The notes: generated by a model not told the origin, from the letters alone. A stretch of 64,000 nucleotides of DNA from Aurelia coerulea (GCA_039566865.1 CM076945.1:8483501-8547500); one strand, 5' to 3'; shown: positions 1 to 11,230, counted from the stretch's first letter. Numbers and translations are program-made.

Positions 1-200
1 TCTCATATACAGTGTAGAACGCAATTTTTTTCTTGTGATATCCTGTCGCATAATTTTTTACCTATATTATAATACCCTGTCGCATAATTTTCGTTAGAAA
101 AGGACACCCTGTCGCATAATTTTTACCGCAAAAGGACACCCTGTTGAGCGGCACATCCCGTCAGGTCAAGTGTGGGAGTACCCCCCCCCCCGGGTTATTT
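1..200. repeat. End of a poly(C)-terminated element with short internal repeats
   Basis: Three copies of a short unit reading CCTGTCGCATAATTTT begin near 42, 75 and 108, followed by a CACATCCCGTC stretch and a run of C ending in CCCGGG near 190-201. The same architecture (short 'CCCAATCCCAGAATTTT' units, then CACATCCCCGTC, then AGTACCCCC-CCGGG) closes the element at 12511-13085. I read this as the right end of a related element cut by the window edge. No coding sequence is seen here. Confidence 0.5.
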
Positions 201-239
201 TCCCGTGTATGGCGACGGCTGCTTGGTTTTGAAATGTAC

Positions 240-552
240 TATAAAAATCATTGATGATTACCAGATAAGTTTTGTGTGTGTATTAAGCTTCTAGTTTGGC
301 CATAAATGTGAGAAAGAAATCCAGAGCATCAATGTAGACTTGCAAGACAATGAAAAATTTAGCTGCATGGGTTTTGAAGCAAGGTTGACAGTGTTGTTTA
401 AAGAGTGTGTTTCAGAATTAGGTTGTTCAACCTGCGCTTTGTCGTTTAAAAATATATTTGGATCATTGGCAAAAGAAATAGGAAAATAGAATTTGTGATT
501 CGAGTTTAGTTGATTTTGTAGACGTGAGTACTTTTTGCCGGGACACCCAATA
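240..552. mobile_element. Truncated copy of the GGGACACCC-ended TIR family
   Basis: The stretch resembles the right two thirds of the complete element at 33667-34141: both share 'agct-ctagtttgg-ataaatg-agaaagaaat' and end in 'gtgagtactttttgccgggacaccc' or its equivalent. The left terminus is missing and the terminal GG-TA is degraded. The 100-codon minus-strand open frame over it (291-593) is a by-product and shows no protein family I recognise. Confidence 0.5.
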
Positions 553-631
553 TTAACTAGACAACGAAAAATAATATTTGTTGGAGACGCCATGCTCTAG
601 ACCTACCGTTCTTTATTCTCACTAGACGGAT

Positions 632-900
632 GAGTTCGTAGGTTATCGCTATTGATAGACTGATAGACGCTATAACTACGACTCATGGCCATACGCTTCC
701 AGAAACAGACTTGGCCTAAGTCACCTGCTATTTTTCTCAAACCATCGACCCTAAAACGCCACAAAAAGCGCTTTTTCTGAAATTTTTGCCGTTTTGAGAA
801 AAGTTTGGCAATAAGGCCCTCACTTGAGCGACAACAACAACATCAGTTCACTTCAATTAGATGAGCGTAAGTTGAGGGTCCTTGTGCAGTGAGGCTATAT
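632..900. repeat. Dispersed repeat, second copy at about 32715-33284
   Basis: The segment 'ggttatcgctattgatag' through 'gatgagcgtaagttgagg' is matched closely at 32715-33284, with the same order of blocks: 'gacgctataactacgactcatgg', 'acgcttccagaaac', 'ggcctaa-tcacc-gctattttt', 'ataaggccctca'. The right-hand copy has about 300 bp of extra sequence in its middle (roughly 32878-33172). At 32615 the block belongs to a CCGGGTGGCC-ended transposon, so this copy is probably an internal fragment of that family. Confidence 0.65.
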
Positions 901-1273
901 ACTCACTACGTACAGGATGTCCCAAATAACTGTGTGACGCTCAATCAAATAGTGAAAAATAATGATCAAATAAAGGGGCTCTTTGATAACATAACCCTAT
1001 TCCCAAGACCTTTTTAGATACCAGAATCTTGCAGAGCCGCTGAAAATTCACCGATAATGATATCAAAACTGCTCTCTTTGGGCTAAGACAAATTGCCAAA
1101 ACTTTCCTTCGAGCAGTTCATTGGAAAAAAGAGGGCAAGAACCGCAACAACATTTCACACCAATTCATTTACAGTTTTGCAAAGATCAGATGCTTTTACT
1201 CAATTCAGCCTTTGATTCACTTATTGCTGTAGTAATTATTTGCTTTTTACCCCCGTATTTATTTATCTCATAG

Positions 1274-1336
1274 GAGCTAAACCTCGTGAAGGAAGATCTT
1301 CAGAGGCAGAAAACGAAATCAGCAACTATATTACAG
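1274..1336 (+). CDS. GOLGA5: Golgin-84 (GOLGA5) internal exon, coiled coil
   Basis: This is the first golgin-84 exon I can place. It is 21 codons in phase 0, bounded by an upstream 'ctcatag' acceptor and a downstream 'gtaaaa' donor, and encodes ELNLVKEDLQRQKTKSATIL plus Q. The heptad-like, charged composition fits the long coiled coil of golgin-84, a Golgi membrane tether anchored by its C terminus. The assignment rests on linkage and phase with the diagnostic exons at 3799, 9667, 13234 and 17339. The exon alone is too short to name. Earlier exons must lie left of the window. Confidence 0.6.
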
Positions 1337-1449
1337 GTAAAAGATTATCTTAGTTGTTATGGTTATCGATTGTTGATTTTAATGGTGGCACGAATTATAT
1401 GTGACAACTAGTTTTGCTCTGTTTTGGTTTGGTTTATCCATTCCATTAA

Positions 1450-1735
1450 AGGTAATGTGTTCATGTGAGTACAGCGGCTTTGCGGGGGGCATGCCAATTT
1501 TACATGATATTTCATGTGATCACTTTGGTAAAGAAGCTCACTACATGGCAAGGAGTGAACAAAGCAAACTGATGACTTACTTGCGGTTTTGCGCTTTCAG
1601 AGCTGAATTTTAGTTTGCATGTGATCAGTTAAATTCTGTCAATCACTGCGCGCTCTTCGAGGCTTTTCATCAGCATCGTGTCAGCATTTTTGATAAGAGT
1701 GTATACACGGCTGTACTTACATGGACACATTGCCT
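1450..1735. mobile_element. TTAA-flanked MITE, copy 1
   Basis: The element is flanked on both sides by TTAA (1446-1449 and 1736-1739). Its termini are inverted repeats starting AGGTAATGTG-TCATGT-AGTACAGC. The copy at 62644-62957 has the same termini, also with perfect TTAA flanks, in inverse internal order. The TTAA duplication is typical of piggyBac and Kolobok elements. There is no transposase, so it is non-autonomous. It lies in the golgin-84 intron between 1336 and 1972. Confidence 0.75.
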
Positions 1736-1971
1736 TTAACTTGTATGACATAACTGCAATCTCATAATTTTGTTTCTACCCTTTTTTGGGACTTCATACG
1801 ACCATTTGTTCGATCATTGCTGCGACGTAACTATTTTAAATCTTCTATTTACTTCGAAAGATGTATTTACAAGCAATTTTTCCATTTTTCCATTTGTCGA
1901 AAAATTTACCAAATTATATGTTATAACTTCTACCAAAAATACAAGCAATTTGATGTTTTGATTTTCAACAG

Positions 1972-2007
1972 GAGAGAGATGCAGAAATACAACGCCTAAA
2001 TCACCAG
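1972..2007 (+). CDS. GOLGA5: Golgin-84 (GOLGA5) micro-exon, coiled coil
   Basis: A 12-codon phase-0 exon (ERDAEIQRLNHQ) sits between a 'tttcaacag' acceptor and a 'gtaaga' donor. It is strongly charged and continues the coiled-coil heptads. It keeps the frame with the exons at 1274-1336 and 3799-3948. Because all three are phase 0, skipping it would be frame-neutral. The call depends on its splice signals and position, so it is less certain than the later exons. Confidence 0.5.
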
Positions 2008-2092
2008 GTAAGAGGCATTGTTCGACAATGTTTTGATGCACCGATTGTTTGGGAAGGGAGGACAAGAGTAACGAAGTTTCTTACTCAGTAGA

Positions 2093-2688
2093 ACAAGGGC
2101 AGATTTTGTAATACAGTAGCAACAGTTGTGTTTGATTGACGCATAAATTTAAAGCGATTAGCGACTGCAGACAAAGGAAATTCTCTCAACCATTAATTCA
2201 AAACAAATATAGCCACTAAAGTTTCCCCGAAAATAGTAGGACAAACTCTCGCCTTGTGCAAGCGAAAGGTGGTTTTTAGGAGAAGTTACGTGCTTATGAC
2301 GAAAGAAGAAGGGTAAATCTACAGTTCTGTTTGGCGGATTTTGTTTATTTGATTCAGAAGCCGAGCAGAAGGCATTGTAATTCTCACGTAATTAGGGCTT
2401 AAATGAAACGATTATAAAACAGCTCCTGAATCAAATAAACAAAATCCGCCAGACAGAGCTTTAGATTTGCCCTTGTTCTTTAGTTGTAAGCACACAACTT
2501 TTCTTCAAAACAACCTTTCGCTTGCACAAGGCAACAGTTTCCTCACTAGTTTTGGGAAAACCTTTGTGGCTTTGCTTGTTTTGAATTACTGGTTGAGAGA
2601 ATTTCTTCTGCCTGCAGTCGCTAATCGCTTTGAATTAAGGTATCAATCAAACGCAACGGTTGTTGTTGTATTACAAAATCTGCCCTTA
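2093..2688. mobile_element. Long-palindrome foldback MITE (ACAAGGRCAG family), copy 1
   Basis: The left arm begins ACAAGGGCAGATTTTGTAAT and the right arm is its inverted complement. The arms extend through most of the element ('gcgattagcgactgcag', 'ttctctcaacca-taattcaaa', 'aaatccgcca-acag'). Sister copies lie at 21941-22510, 56908-57501 and, as a half, 60110-60436. No transposase is seen. Open frames inside it, such as 2467-2781, are palindrome by-products. Confidence 0.75.
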
Positions 2689-3798
2689 TATCCAATAGCT
2701 CCAGCCCTCTTATCTCCATCTCTGCTGATTAATTTTGTGCAGAAACGATCAATAAACTATGCAGAAAGTTGTCCTCTTTAGTCACTACTCTCTCGGTTAT
2801 GTTTCCTTTAGGCCCTCATGCTGCAACTGGCAAATTTTCAAACTTTCTTCTTTGTAGCGACATAATTAGATCTTTGCTTTAAGATTTTGCATGCAGCAGT
2901 ACCACGTGCTATAGGATGCGTGGAAGTTATTCGTGCGAACAATTGTTAAAATATTAAGTAATCATTCCCACCTTGATTATTTTTGTCTTGTATTCTGCCT
3001 CTGCAAATCGAGCTAGTCGAGCAGCGATTTTTCGGCCGGTCGTAATGACAGCATACAACAACAACAGTATGAATACGCCACCGCAGCAAGCGGCGGGGAA
3101 GTCGAGTGGCATTACCTTTTGATTGATACATTGATCATGCTAATTACGACTTGAGTTATAAGTTTTCTTTCCTACTGTATTACTGGGAAGAACCGTTGTA
3201 CTCATAATTTTGCATGTTTCTGAAATTAGTAAATCTTTTCAAGACCTAATGGTTTCACATCGTGCTACATTTTTTTTATATTCCGATAAAAAGTTACAAT
3301 ATATGTTACGAGCTACACTACACTACTTACATAATTACTCTTTAATATGAGCCACCCTACACTACTTACATAATTACCCTACAATACTACTACAACGATA
3401 CCCCAAGGAGCAAAAAGCAATGTCTACCCTGAGGCCATTAACATATAGATATATAATATAAGAAAAAGAAGAAACTAGTCAAAATATAAGACAAGAAAAA
3501 TGAATGACATGAACAAAAAGAACAACTACATAAAATCTACTCGTAAATTACTAGTAAATGGGGAAAGGTGGTGGCATGTAATGAAGTTTAGAATTATCTT
3601 AATCAAATCGACCAGTTTTATGGATGTACTGCAAAGTTAATTGTAATATATTTCTATTAACATTATTGGAAAGTTCTTTATCACCATACAGTAAAAGCTC
3701 CGTAAGAACCTTATTTGAAGGATTAATATACCCAAATGGTCTCAATAGCGAAAAGACTCCAGCGAGAAGATCACGCTACATTTTCTTTTCTCTCACAG
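2689..3798. other. Golgin-84 intron sequence, no recognised feature
   Basis: I see only AT-rich intron DNA here. There is a short local duplication of 'ctacactacttacataatta' (about 3313-3332 and 3357-3376). No exon with convincing splice sites and similarity was found, although a small phase-0 exon could be missed. Confidence 0.5.
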
Positions 3799-3948
3799 AT
3801 AACTTTGAAAAGCAGCATGAGCCCATCGCAAGAAGAACTTGAAAACAGAGTGCATGCATTAACAGACAATTTAATACAAAAACAAACATTAATCGAGAGA
3901 TTGAGCACAGAAAAGAATTCATTATCATTACAACTCGAGCGACTTGAG
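3799..3948 (+). CDS. GOLGA5: Golgin-84 (GOLGA5) exon, conserved end of coiled coil
   Basis: This 50-codon phase-0 exon lies between 'tctcacag' and 'gtatgt'. It encodes a stretch highly characteristic of golgin-84 just before the linker: ELENRVHALTDNLIQKQTLI followed by ERLSTEKNSLSLQLERLE. Known family members have the same LTxxLIQKQxxLExLSTEKNSLxxQLERLE signature. Golgin-84 is a coiled-coil tether of Golgi cisternae and intra-Golgi vesicles, held by a C-terminal transmembrane segment. This exon is the strongest coiled-coil evidence for the gene's identity. An apparent ATG open frame starting at 3736 runs through the acceptor and is not the exon start. Confidence 0.9.
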
Positions 3949-4039
3949 GTATGTTTTTTTTACTGTAAAACCTCTATTTAGCCCACTCTCTTTTAACCCC
4001 CCTCTCTTTTGAGCCCCCCTCTATTTTAAGACCATTTAT

Positions 4040-5250
4040 TGGTGAAGAATTCTTAGAGGAAGAAAGAAAGTGTCGTCAGCTTGAAAGAAAGTGGAGGCAA
4101 AATGAATCATATGAGCAAAAGAGAAAGGATTTTGTGGCTCAAAGAAATACTACCAAAGTTGTGATTAATAGTGATAAGAGTTTATTTCAAAGCTTTGATT
4201 CAGGATAAGCGTGACAATCCTGGGGCCTTGCTTCGTATTGGGAACTCTCTTCTTGGCTTGGAGAAAACAAAGAAAATCCTCTACTCCCAAATGAAAGTAT
4301 TTCAGATTTAGCTAATGAATTCAATTAATTTTTTCGTTGGCAAGATTGAGAAAATAAGATCAAACTTGATGCTTTAGGGGCTGCTGAACTTTTATTCAAT
4401 ATACCTGAACCAGTGAGCCTCCTTGTGTGTTATTCAGTGAATTTCAGGTAGTATCCATTGAGGATGTAAAAAATATTCTATCAAAAGGCAAAATCAAGGT
4501 TGCCGGCAGCAGTCGTGAAGCAATGCTTCTATATATTACTGCCTATTGTTCATCTTGTAAATTTTATATATTGGTTTTTGGTTTTATGGTTTACCAGTTA
4601 CGTCGTTCATTTGAATTATTCATGCACCTCTTTTTCTCGAATGTAGACTTTCTAAAATTTTCTGTATAGATGTGAATTTCCTTCCGCGAGCGTTTCTTCC
4701 CTAAAAGCGTTGGTGTTTTCCATTGGTATTTACTTACGCGTGCATCTAAGATTTTGTGCGTCATTTAGCGAGAGAATTGTTGTTAAAATGAGTGCCAGTT
4801 GATTTTATATATATAATTTAATTTAAAGAAAACTGGTCGCGTAATTGGCTCGATGTAGAACAACTAATCAAATTCGATTGATTAGCCATGACCTACAAGA
4901 TTATGAACAGGATGTGCTGAGAGAGCGTTTGGGATAAATTCCCCCAGATATACTTGCATTTAAACTACAGAATGAGAAACTGCAAGGACATCCAAATTCC
5001 AAGATATGACCCTGGATATGTGAAAAAAGGCTTCCACTATTCCTGTATGAAACAGCATGCCTATCCCAATCAGGGAACTCCCAACTCTCCCGCAGTTCAA
5101 AAGATATTTAAAAACTCACTTCAAGAGCTGAATTTAATTTGCAACACGAATCCCTGGAAGAGCAGCAAATAGGCCCCAACAGTTAGTTTAATAATTACTT
5201 TTTCTCGTTGTCGTTTATATTAAATTGTATTATAGATTGTAACTTTAAGT
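4040..5250 (+). pseudogene. Degraded non-LTR retrotransposon (LINE) fragment
   Basis: The left part reads as the region ahead of reverse transcriptase in CR1/Jockey-like LINEs: a basic stretch RQLERKWRQNESYEQKRKDF, then FFRWQD-ENKIKLDA equivalents, broken by stops and shifts. The right part (about 4840-5172) resembles the C-terminal tail: AMTYKIMNRM, then NYRMRNCKDIQIPR, KKGFHYSCMKQ and FKNSLQEL, ending at a stop near 5172. The catalytic RT centre is missing, so an internal deletion is likely. It lies in the golgin-84 intron between 3948 and 5353, in the same orientation as the gene. Confidence 0.6.
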
Positions 5251-5352
5251 TGTATTACTTTATGCTGAAGGGATTTTGTGTAAAAATAATTTTAATATGA
5301 ACATAGGAAATGTGAAATGTTTTAGTTTGCCAGATCTTACTTCTCGTTGCAG

Positions 5353-5446
5353 CAACAATATCGTGACGTTCAGCAAAATTTATCAAAGTCCAATGCACAC
5401 ATGCGACATAATCATCAACATTACGATGTTGAAGATGGCGAAGATG
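5353..5446 (+). CDS. GOLGA5: Golgin-84 (GOLGA5) exon, linker after coiled coil
   Basis: The exon starts after 'cgttgcag' and ends before 'gtaagt'. It has 31 codons plus one base, leaving phase 1. It encodes QQYRDVQQNLSKSNAHMRHN and then HQHYDVEDGED, following directly on ...QLERLE of the previous exon. In golgin-84 this position holds a poorly conserved polar linker between the coiled coil and the membrane anchor, which matches the His/Asn/Asp-rich content. The phase-1 end joins correctly to the exon at 9667. Confidence 0.8.
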
Positions 5447-5541
5447 GTAAGTGGTTTGCAAACGGTTTTTTGCTGCTTGAACACATAAAACATATCTTAC
5501 TCTAGGAAATTAACACTGCGCGAAATCAACACGACTTTTAG

Positions 5542-6274
5542 GGGAATGTGCTATGGTATATCAGGCTTTTCTATAAAAAGGACAAAGAAAACTCTCAGAC
5601 ACAGCATTGTTTCTTTGGCTATCAATTGTTTACAGCATGTGTGGGACATCGAATTGAATAGGTTATTTTTAGATTTTTTGCTCTTTGCCAATGCATGCTT
5701 AAAGCCTTGCACAAACCCTTTAAAGGGAATGTGCTATGGTATATAGGCTTTTCTGTAAATAGAACGAAGAAAACTCTCAGACACAGCATTGTTTCTTTGG
5801 CTATCAATTGTTGACAGCATGTGTGGGACATCGATTTGAATAGGTTATTTTTAGATTTGTTTGCTCTTTGCAAATGCAAGCTTATAACCTTGCACAAACC
5901 CTTTAAAGGGAATGTGCCATGGTATATAGGCTTTTCTATTAGAAGAACATAGAAAACATTCAGACACAACATTGTTTCTTTGGCTATCAATTGTTGACAG
6001 CACGTGTGGGACATCGATTTGAATAGGTTATTTTTAGATTTGTTTGCTCTTTGCAAATGCAAGCTTATAACCTTGCACAAACCCTTTAAAGGGAATGTGC
6101 CATGGTATATAGGCTTTTCTATTAGAAGAACATAGAAAACATTCAGACACAACATTGTTTCTTTGGCTATCAATTGTTGACAGCACGTGTGGGACATCGA
6201 TTTGAATAGGCTATTTTTAGATATTTTGGCTCTTTGCAAATGCAAGCTTGTAACCTTGCACAAACCCTTAAAAA
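5542..6274. repeat. 183-bp tandem repeat, 4 copies
   Basis: The unit begins GGGAATGTGC at 5542, 5725, 5908 and 6091, an exact 183-bp period, and the last copy decays near 6274. Because 183 is divisible by 3 and the minus strand lacks stops in one frame, a 213-codon periodic open frame appears (5622-6263). It has no other support as a gene. The last two copies are almost identical, so they duplicated recently. The array lies in the golgin-84 intron after 5446. Confidence 0.95.
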
Positions 6275-6662
6275 GTGAATGAACGGAGCTAGGTGGACTT
6301 ATCTATCTAAAGGACAAAAAAAGATGCCTACCAATTTTTTACTCTTGGTAAACAATACCCAGGCACGTGTCGAAATCTTCATATACAATGAGTTAATTTT
6401 AGACTTGATTTAAAACTGTATCTAATTTAAATCCCGAATATTATGTTTGGCATTGATTTTCAAGTTTCTTGAAATGACGTCTTATGCAAGACACGCTGCT
6501 GTCTTTCATTTTTATGGTTATTATTCCACAAGATTTCAACACATTCATTTCTTTGTTTATTTCAAGTGTTCAATATTCGGAGCAAATCGAAAAGGGGTGT
6601 GGTTAAAATAGGATCTCTGCACGAGCGTTATTTCAACGATTGGCCTGTTACGAAATTATGTA

Positions 6663-7625
6663 CCGGGTGTCCCAAAAAAAAGGTAACAGATTTGATTGGG
6701 GCTAGCGATAAGAATTCAAGTTGAATCAACCCCTGATAAGTTTTGAAGTACTCTTAGATAGTTAACTTGAAGATTGATACCTTATTTGTTGATATTGGTG
6801 CATCAAGAGTTGGAATATTTATCTTGAAAGTCCAAATTTGCCTCCTACTCCAAACCAGAGCTTTTGTGGTTTGGCCTAAGCTGTTAATTCGCTGTGCTGT
6901 GGAATCTCCTCAATCATAGCTAAGTACAAACAAGAAACCTCATGCTTAGGAACACATTTTAGTGGAAATCTGACTCTGAACTTTACAATCAGATTCAAGG
7001 ATTTAGCCCCGAAGAGACCCCTTTCTTGATTCTACAAAAACTTTAAATTACAACTTCCTGAGAAAAGTTATTTATCAGCGAAATAAGTCCCGTAGGCTTT
7101 AACACATAGAATATCTTGCAATCTTCATTGCTTGAATGAAATGTTTTTTGCATTATCTCTCACAAAATTATTACGAAAGAAGCAATCGTATATCCCCAGG
7201 GGAATATATAAACTCATTCGTGCTTGGCTTGGTGTACTTTTGTAATTGCATTTTGACTGGAGAAAAATATTCCTTGGTGACTATATTCATTAATTTATTT
7301 GCTTGTTTTCAGTTTTTTAGGTTCTTTTCAAACGGGTACCCAAAGGACCGATCCTTGTCCAAAAATGTCTTCGACTGAGGAGATTTCCCTAACCAGCGCG
7401 TTAGCAGTTTCGGCCAAAGCCCAAAAGCTCTGGTTTGGGGTAGGAGGCAAATTTGGACTTTCAAGATTAATATTCCAACTCTTGATGCGCCAATATCAAA
7501 AAACGAGGTATTAATCTTCAAGTTAACGATCGAAGAGTACTTCAAAAGTTATTTGGGATCGATTCGACTTATACTCTTATCGCTAGTCCCCATCAAATCT
7601 GTTACCTTTTTTTTGGGACACCCGG
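6663..7625. mobile_element. CCGGGTGTCCC TIR element, TA target (mariner-like, non-autonomous)
   Basis: The element starts CCGGGTGTCCCAAAAAAAAG and ends in the inverse complement, with TA on both outer sides (6661-6662 and 7626-7627). The terminal repeats run for well over 100 bp ('gtaacagatttgat-gggg-ctagcgataaga', 'cttgaag-ttaatacct', 'aaatttg-cctcctac'). TA targets with CGGGTGTCCC ends fit Tc1/mariner-type elements. I find no DDE transposase. A degraded relative ends at 55513. Confidence 0.8.
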
Positions 7626-7859
7626 TAGTAGTTACAATAAAATGCCGCCCTAAACGTCGTCACAAAATTAAAAAAGATGTAACAAGACTCCATGCTTGCT
7701 GGCCTCATGACGCTTCCTCGCTTGTCTTTTTAACCCCCTTGGCACAGGAACACAACCTGCACCAAAATGTAAATTCAATGAAATTACAAAAGAAAGACAT
7801 TTCTTTATATCCTTGAAAATAGTATTACATTTCTCCCAAGATAGTACGAACAATCGTAC

Positions 7860-8168
7860 AGCAGCTTACAATTAAGAGATTTCTAAATCCCAAATCACGA
7901 AGAAAAAGTTTTCTCTTTGTCCATTTATGTCGATTCTTTAGAAACTTGATCGACGTTTTTTTATCATTTTCATTGTTTTCGAAAACGAAAATTTTAAGAA
8001 ACTCGCTTGTTGCTCTGAAAACTGTAAACAGAAAAATTTGCAAAAAATCCTGGAATCTAATTCAGGCTTTCTGCTAAATATTAAGCCATAAATCTTCAAA
8101 ATCGGTCCTGTGTACGATTTATTGTGGCCTGCCAAAAGTGCATAGTTTATTTTGGCACACCCACCCGG
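7860..8168. mobile_element. Half copy of the CCGGGTGTGCCAAAATAAAC family
   Basis: From about 7860 to the terminal 'ttattttggcacacccacccgg' this matches the right half of the element at 13973-14551, including 'gagatttctaaatccca', 'aaaatcctggaatctaattc', 'aggctttctgctaaa' and 'tggcctgccaaa-gtgcatag'. The left arm is missing. Open frames on the minus strand (7938-8204) reflect only this repeat. Confidence 0.7.
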
Positions 8169-9319
8169 TATCATCTCACACCAGAGGAGAGCCACACAGA
8201 ACATTAAAAGTGTTTTGATGCTCGGTCTTTTCTTAAACTAATGTTATTGTTACCGTTGTTCTTGTAATTACAATAAGACGCCGTTATTACAACGAGATAT
8301 ACAACGTAATTTTGACACAATAAAGAATGTTTAAAGAACTTATCAGAAGATGCAATAAATAGCAAGTTATATTTCTTCACGTTTTAGGAGAATTTTAATT
8401 ACGCGGCAACTTTGGCCGAAGGACGATCACAAATTCATATTTCTCCTCTCTTTCTCTCCTTTCAAAAAGATTTTTATTTTGGCGGCAAATTTTTTCCAGA
8501 CAAGTACAAAGTCACGTTTCTCCTCTTTAAATGGGTTACACTTTGGCGGCACTGGGTATAAGAAATAATTAAACTAGTTAAGATTAGGTAGCTGTTAAGA
8601 TTATGATCTAGAAGTCTCTATAAAATTATTGCTTTAAGATTAATATAGCGGGCCGGAAAGTCTATTCTTAATATCCAATAATATGTCAGTTAAGTTTGTG
8701 TATTAGTTCTAGATTTTTGATATCATTAGTTGCTAATACGACTAATGTGGAGCAGAAACCCAAGAAATCTATGACTATATCGTATTATAGATGTCGAAGA
8801 TTGTGGAGTTTTATTGGTTCCACTGTTAAAATCTTGGCGGGTAAAAAAATCCTTTTTTTGTGTAAATAGTGAATTTTGAAGCTTAGATTTTCATTGTTTC
8901 TAAAGCCCCAAAGTGGAATATGATGTGTTCGCATCCAATGAAGCCAAGATCTATTCTTTAACCCTCAGCCTTAAAGGGGGGGGGGGGGATGGTTCCCAGC
9001 CCTCTCAAAGATTTCATCTCAGTCAGCGTTTACAATCGACAGGAGTTATCACTCTGAAATTTTTGTGATTTTTTAAAAAATTATCTGTTGCTTGGAATGC
9101 ATATAGGATGATTTTAAGCCAATGATTTGCATCGAATCTCAAGTAGTACATCTCAAATTGATCAGCAAACAAAGATCTTTTACTTCGTTTAAAAAATTCA
9201 GAATTTAATGACGTCAGTATTTTATGACTATGACATCATGTTTGCCGTCATTTGGGCCCTTGTTCTAAATCTTTGAAATGTAACAGATTAATTTGACCAG
9301 AGACGCTCCATTCAAGCAT
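8169..9319. other. Golgin-84 intron, no recognised gene
   Basis: AT-rich sequence with a poly(G) run at about 8976-8988. A repeated 'aggagaa-ttt-att--g-cggca' motif near 8387, 8473 and 8522 suggests an old short tandem repeat. Nothing coding is supported. Confidence 0.45.
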
Positions 9320-9437
9320 AGTCAGTCTCAAATTAGATGTCACCTGCAAATGCCCGCGAATAGCAACAATAGAAGTGTTTTGCTAAGGAAGTTTGCGTTA
9401 TCGCAAATATCAGGTGACATCTAATTGGAGACAGACT
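9320..9437. mobile_element. Small MITE (CTCAAATTAGAT family), copy 1
   Basis: About 118 bp with inverted ends 'gtctcaaattagatgtcacct' and 'aggtgacatctaattggagac'. The same element occurs at 11116-11230 and 61680-61786, sharing the internal 'atttgcgataacgca' and 'cgcgaat' or 'cgcgggca' blocks. Too small to encode protein. Confidence 0.75.
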
Positions 9438-9666
9438 TCTGTTTTACTTTGCTTTTGCTGCGTTTTCCCCTGGAAAAATTTTCAGCGTTGTGCCATGGAA
9501 ACATAAGGATAGTCTTGGGGACTCCTGATATTGATAAAATGCCCCATAGGCCAAAATATTCATTGTGAACATATTTACAATTTCATGGAGAAAAAAACGA
9601 TACTCTGTTGCGGACATTTTGCTTAATGGTTTCTCGCACTCAGTATTGCTTATGTTTTTCTCTTAG

Positions 9667-9751
9667 TGAGTTCAAGCAGCATAGCATCGATCATGCCAGT
9701 AACGAAATCACGAAGATGGAAAAACACTGTAAATGGAATCGACAAATTCAG
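9667..9751 (+). CDS. GOLGA5: Golgin-84 (GOLGA5) exon, pre-membrane region
   Basis: Bounded by 'tctcttag' and 'gtcagt', this 85-bp exon enters in phase 1 and leaves in phase 2. With the split codon it reads VSSSSIASIMPVTKSRRWKN followed by TVNGIDKF. The end corresponds to the family motif ...A-SxID-FSIRLG-FLRRYP, which is completed by the next exon, where the codon for Ser is split across the junction. This reciprocal phase match is strong support for the gene model. Confidence 0.85.
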
Positions 9752-11115
9752 GTCAGTTGCCCATTATATTAACAATTTTCTAACGAGCGAAATTTTCTTG
9801 GATTAGGCTTAAAGAGAATTGTCAGTCATAACAACGTCTTTCCCAGGGTGCTCTTACATCATACGCTGATCACCAAACCGAATGAACAACGAGGTAGAGG
9901 TAGAGCAAAGAACTCACTCTGGGGACGAGATTGCAGTTATAAGACACGTGAGTTAAGCACTGAAAAGGTGATACACCGTTTGATTGGACCTCGCATTCAA
10001 AACGCCATCTCATTGGACCGACAAATAGATGTGGCCTAAGACCAATGTAACCATGTCGATTCCCTCTTAAAGTAGTCTTTTCAACTGGCTACGATAGACC
10101 ATTTACCAGGTGTTTTTGAAGATCTATGACTCTGAAGATCTTGGTCAAAATCCCAATTTGTTGCCACTTTGTGGCTGGCTACTTCCTGATTTAAAGCGAG
10201 TTTTTGTATTTATGAGCCTGAAAGCAGCTTGCATTAATCGAGACCCATTGAAAATCTCAAGTGGACAGGACAAAATGGAATCTCTTTGAGACGGCCTGTG
10301 GATTTAGAAGTCGTTATGATCTGTTTCACGAGCATTGTTCGATTCTTGCACGAATTTGATATTTTTCTTGATACAATGATTCTTCGCTCTTCTTCGTGAT
10401 TTCTTAAGCCTAATTCCCACTGCGCAGGCTATGAGACTTCGTTGCATTAACGTTCAGTCCCTGCCTTTTCCTCGTCACCTACACAATTCCAAATAAACTC
10501 ATCGCTCCTGTCCAGCTCAAACTATAACGAGACAGAATTATTAGTTGGAAGCCGGACACACTGCCTTTGAAGTCTTGTTCGCAGTTCACACTGGTTTTGA
10601 GTCGTGATTGTTGGTGGAATCAACACAGAATACAGAATACAGTTTGATCATAATATTGGCCACATCACATCAACGGTAAATTACTGCCCGTATGGTCCAC
10701 GCAAAAACTGCAAAATCACTGTTTCGACAGAAATTCTCTGACCAGCCCCTTTGAAGAAGAAGGATTCTCAGGAAGTTTTGAAATTTCACTCCTACTCGAA
10801 AGCAGAACATGCTGTTTTCCAAAGTTCTGTTCCTTCCTTTCGCTCCTTGCTTATTTTAACTGAAAAAGTGTTATGTGATGTCTAGGTCACTGGCTAGTTG
10901 TTTTTTATTTTGCTTCTTTTATTGTAAATTTTGCGTGGGTCTTTTTTCGTAAGTCATTCAAAAGCAGGACTTCTTTGGCTGGCGATAACAGATTGCTGTA
11001 AGTTTTTCAGATATCATAGATCATCTTTATTTATTATTGATAGTAATATGATGAGTCTGATTTAGCTGTGTTCTATGTACGCCTTATGTCAGTTTCCGTA
11101 GGTGCAATTATAGTC
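9752..11115. other. Golgin-84 intron, one short dispersed repeat
   Basis: About 9888-9936 is found again in inverse orientation at about 40378-40425 ('tctcgtccccagagtgagtt' shared). Otherwise I see no gene, RNA or clear transposon end. Confidence 0.45.
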
Positions 11116-11230
11116 ACTCTCAAATTAGATATAACGTAAGATTTGCGATAACGCAACATTCCTTGTGCGGATCACGTCAGTTGTTGTAATTCGCGAATGT
11201 TTTCACGTGACACCTAATTTGAGACAAACT
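11116..11230. mobile_element. Small MITE (CTCAAATTAGAT family), copy 2
   Basis: Inverted ends 'cactctcaaattagatataacg' and 'cgtgacacctaatttgagac' enclose 'aagatttgcgataacgcaa' and 'ttcgcgaatg'. Same family as 9320-9437 and 61680-61786. Confidence 0.75.

Noticed and set aside
5622..6263. 213-codon minus-strand open frame as a gene
   Set aside because: It is entirely the 183-bp tandem array. Periodicity divisible by three explains the open frame, and no domain or regulatory signal supports it.
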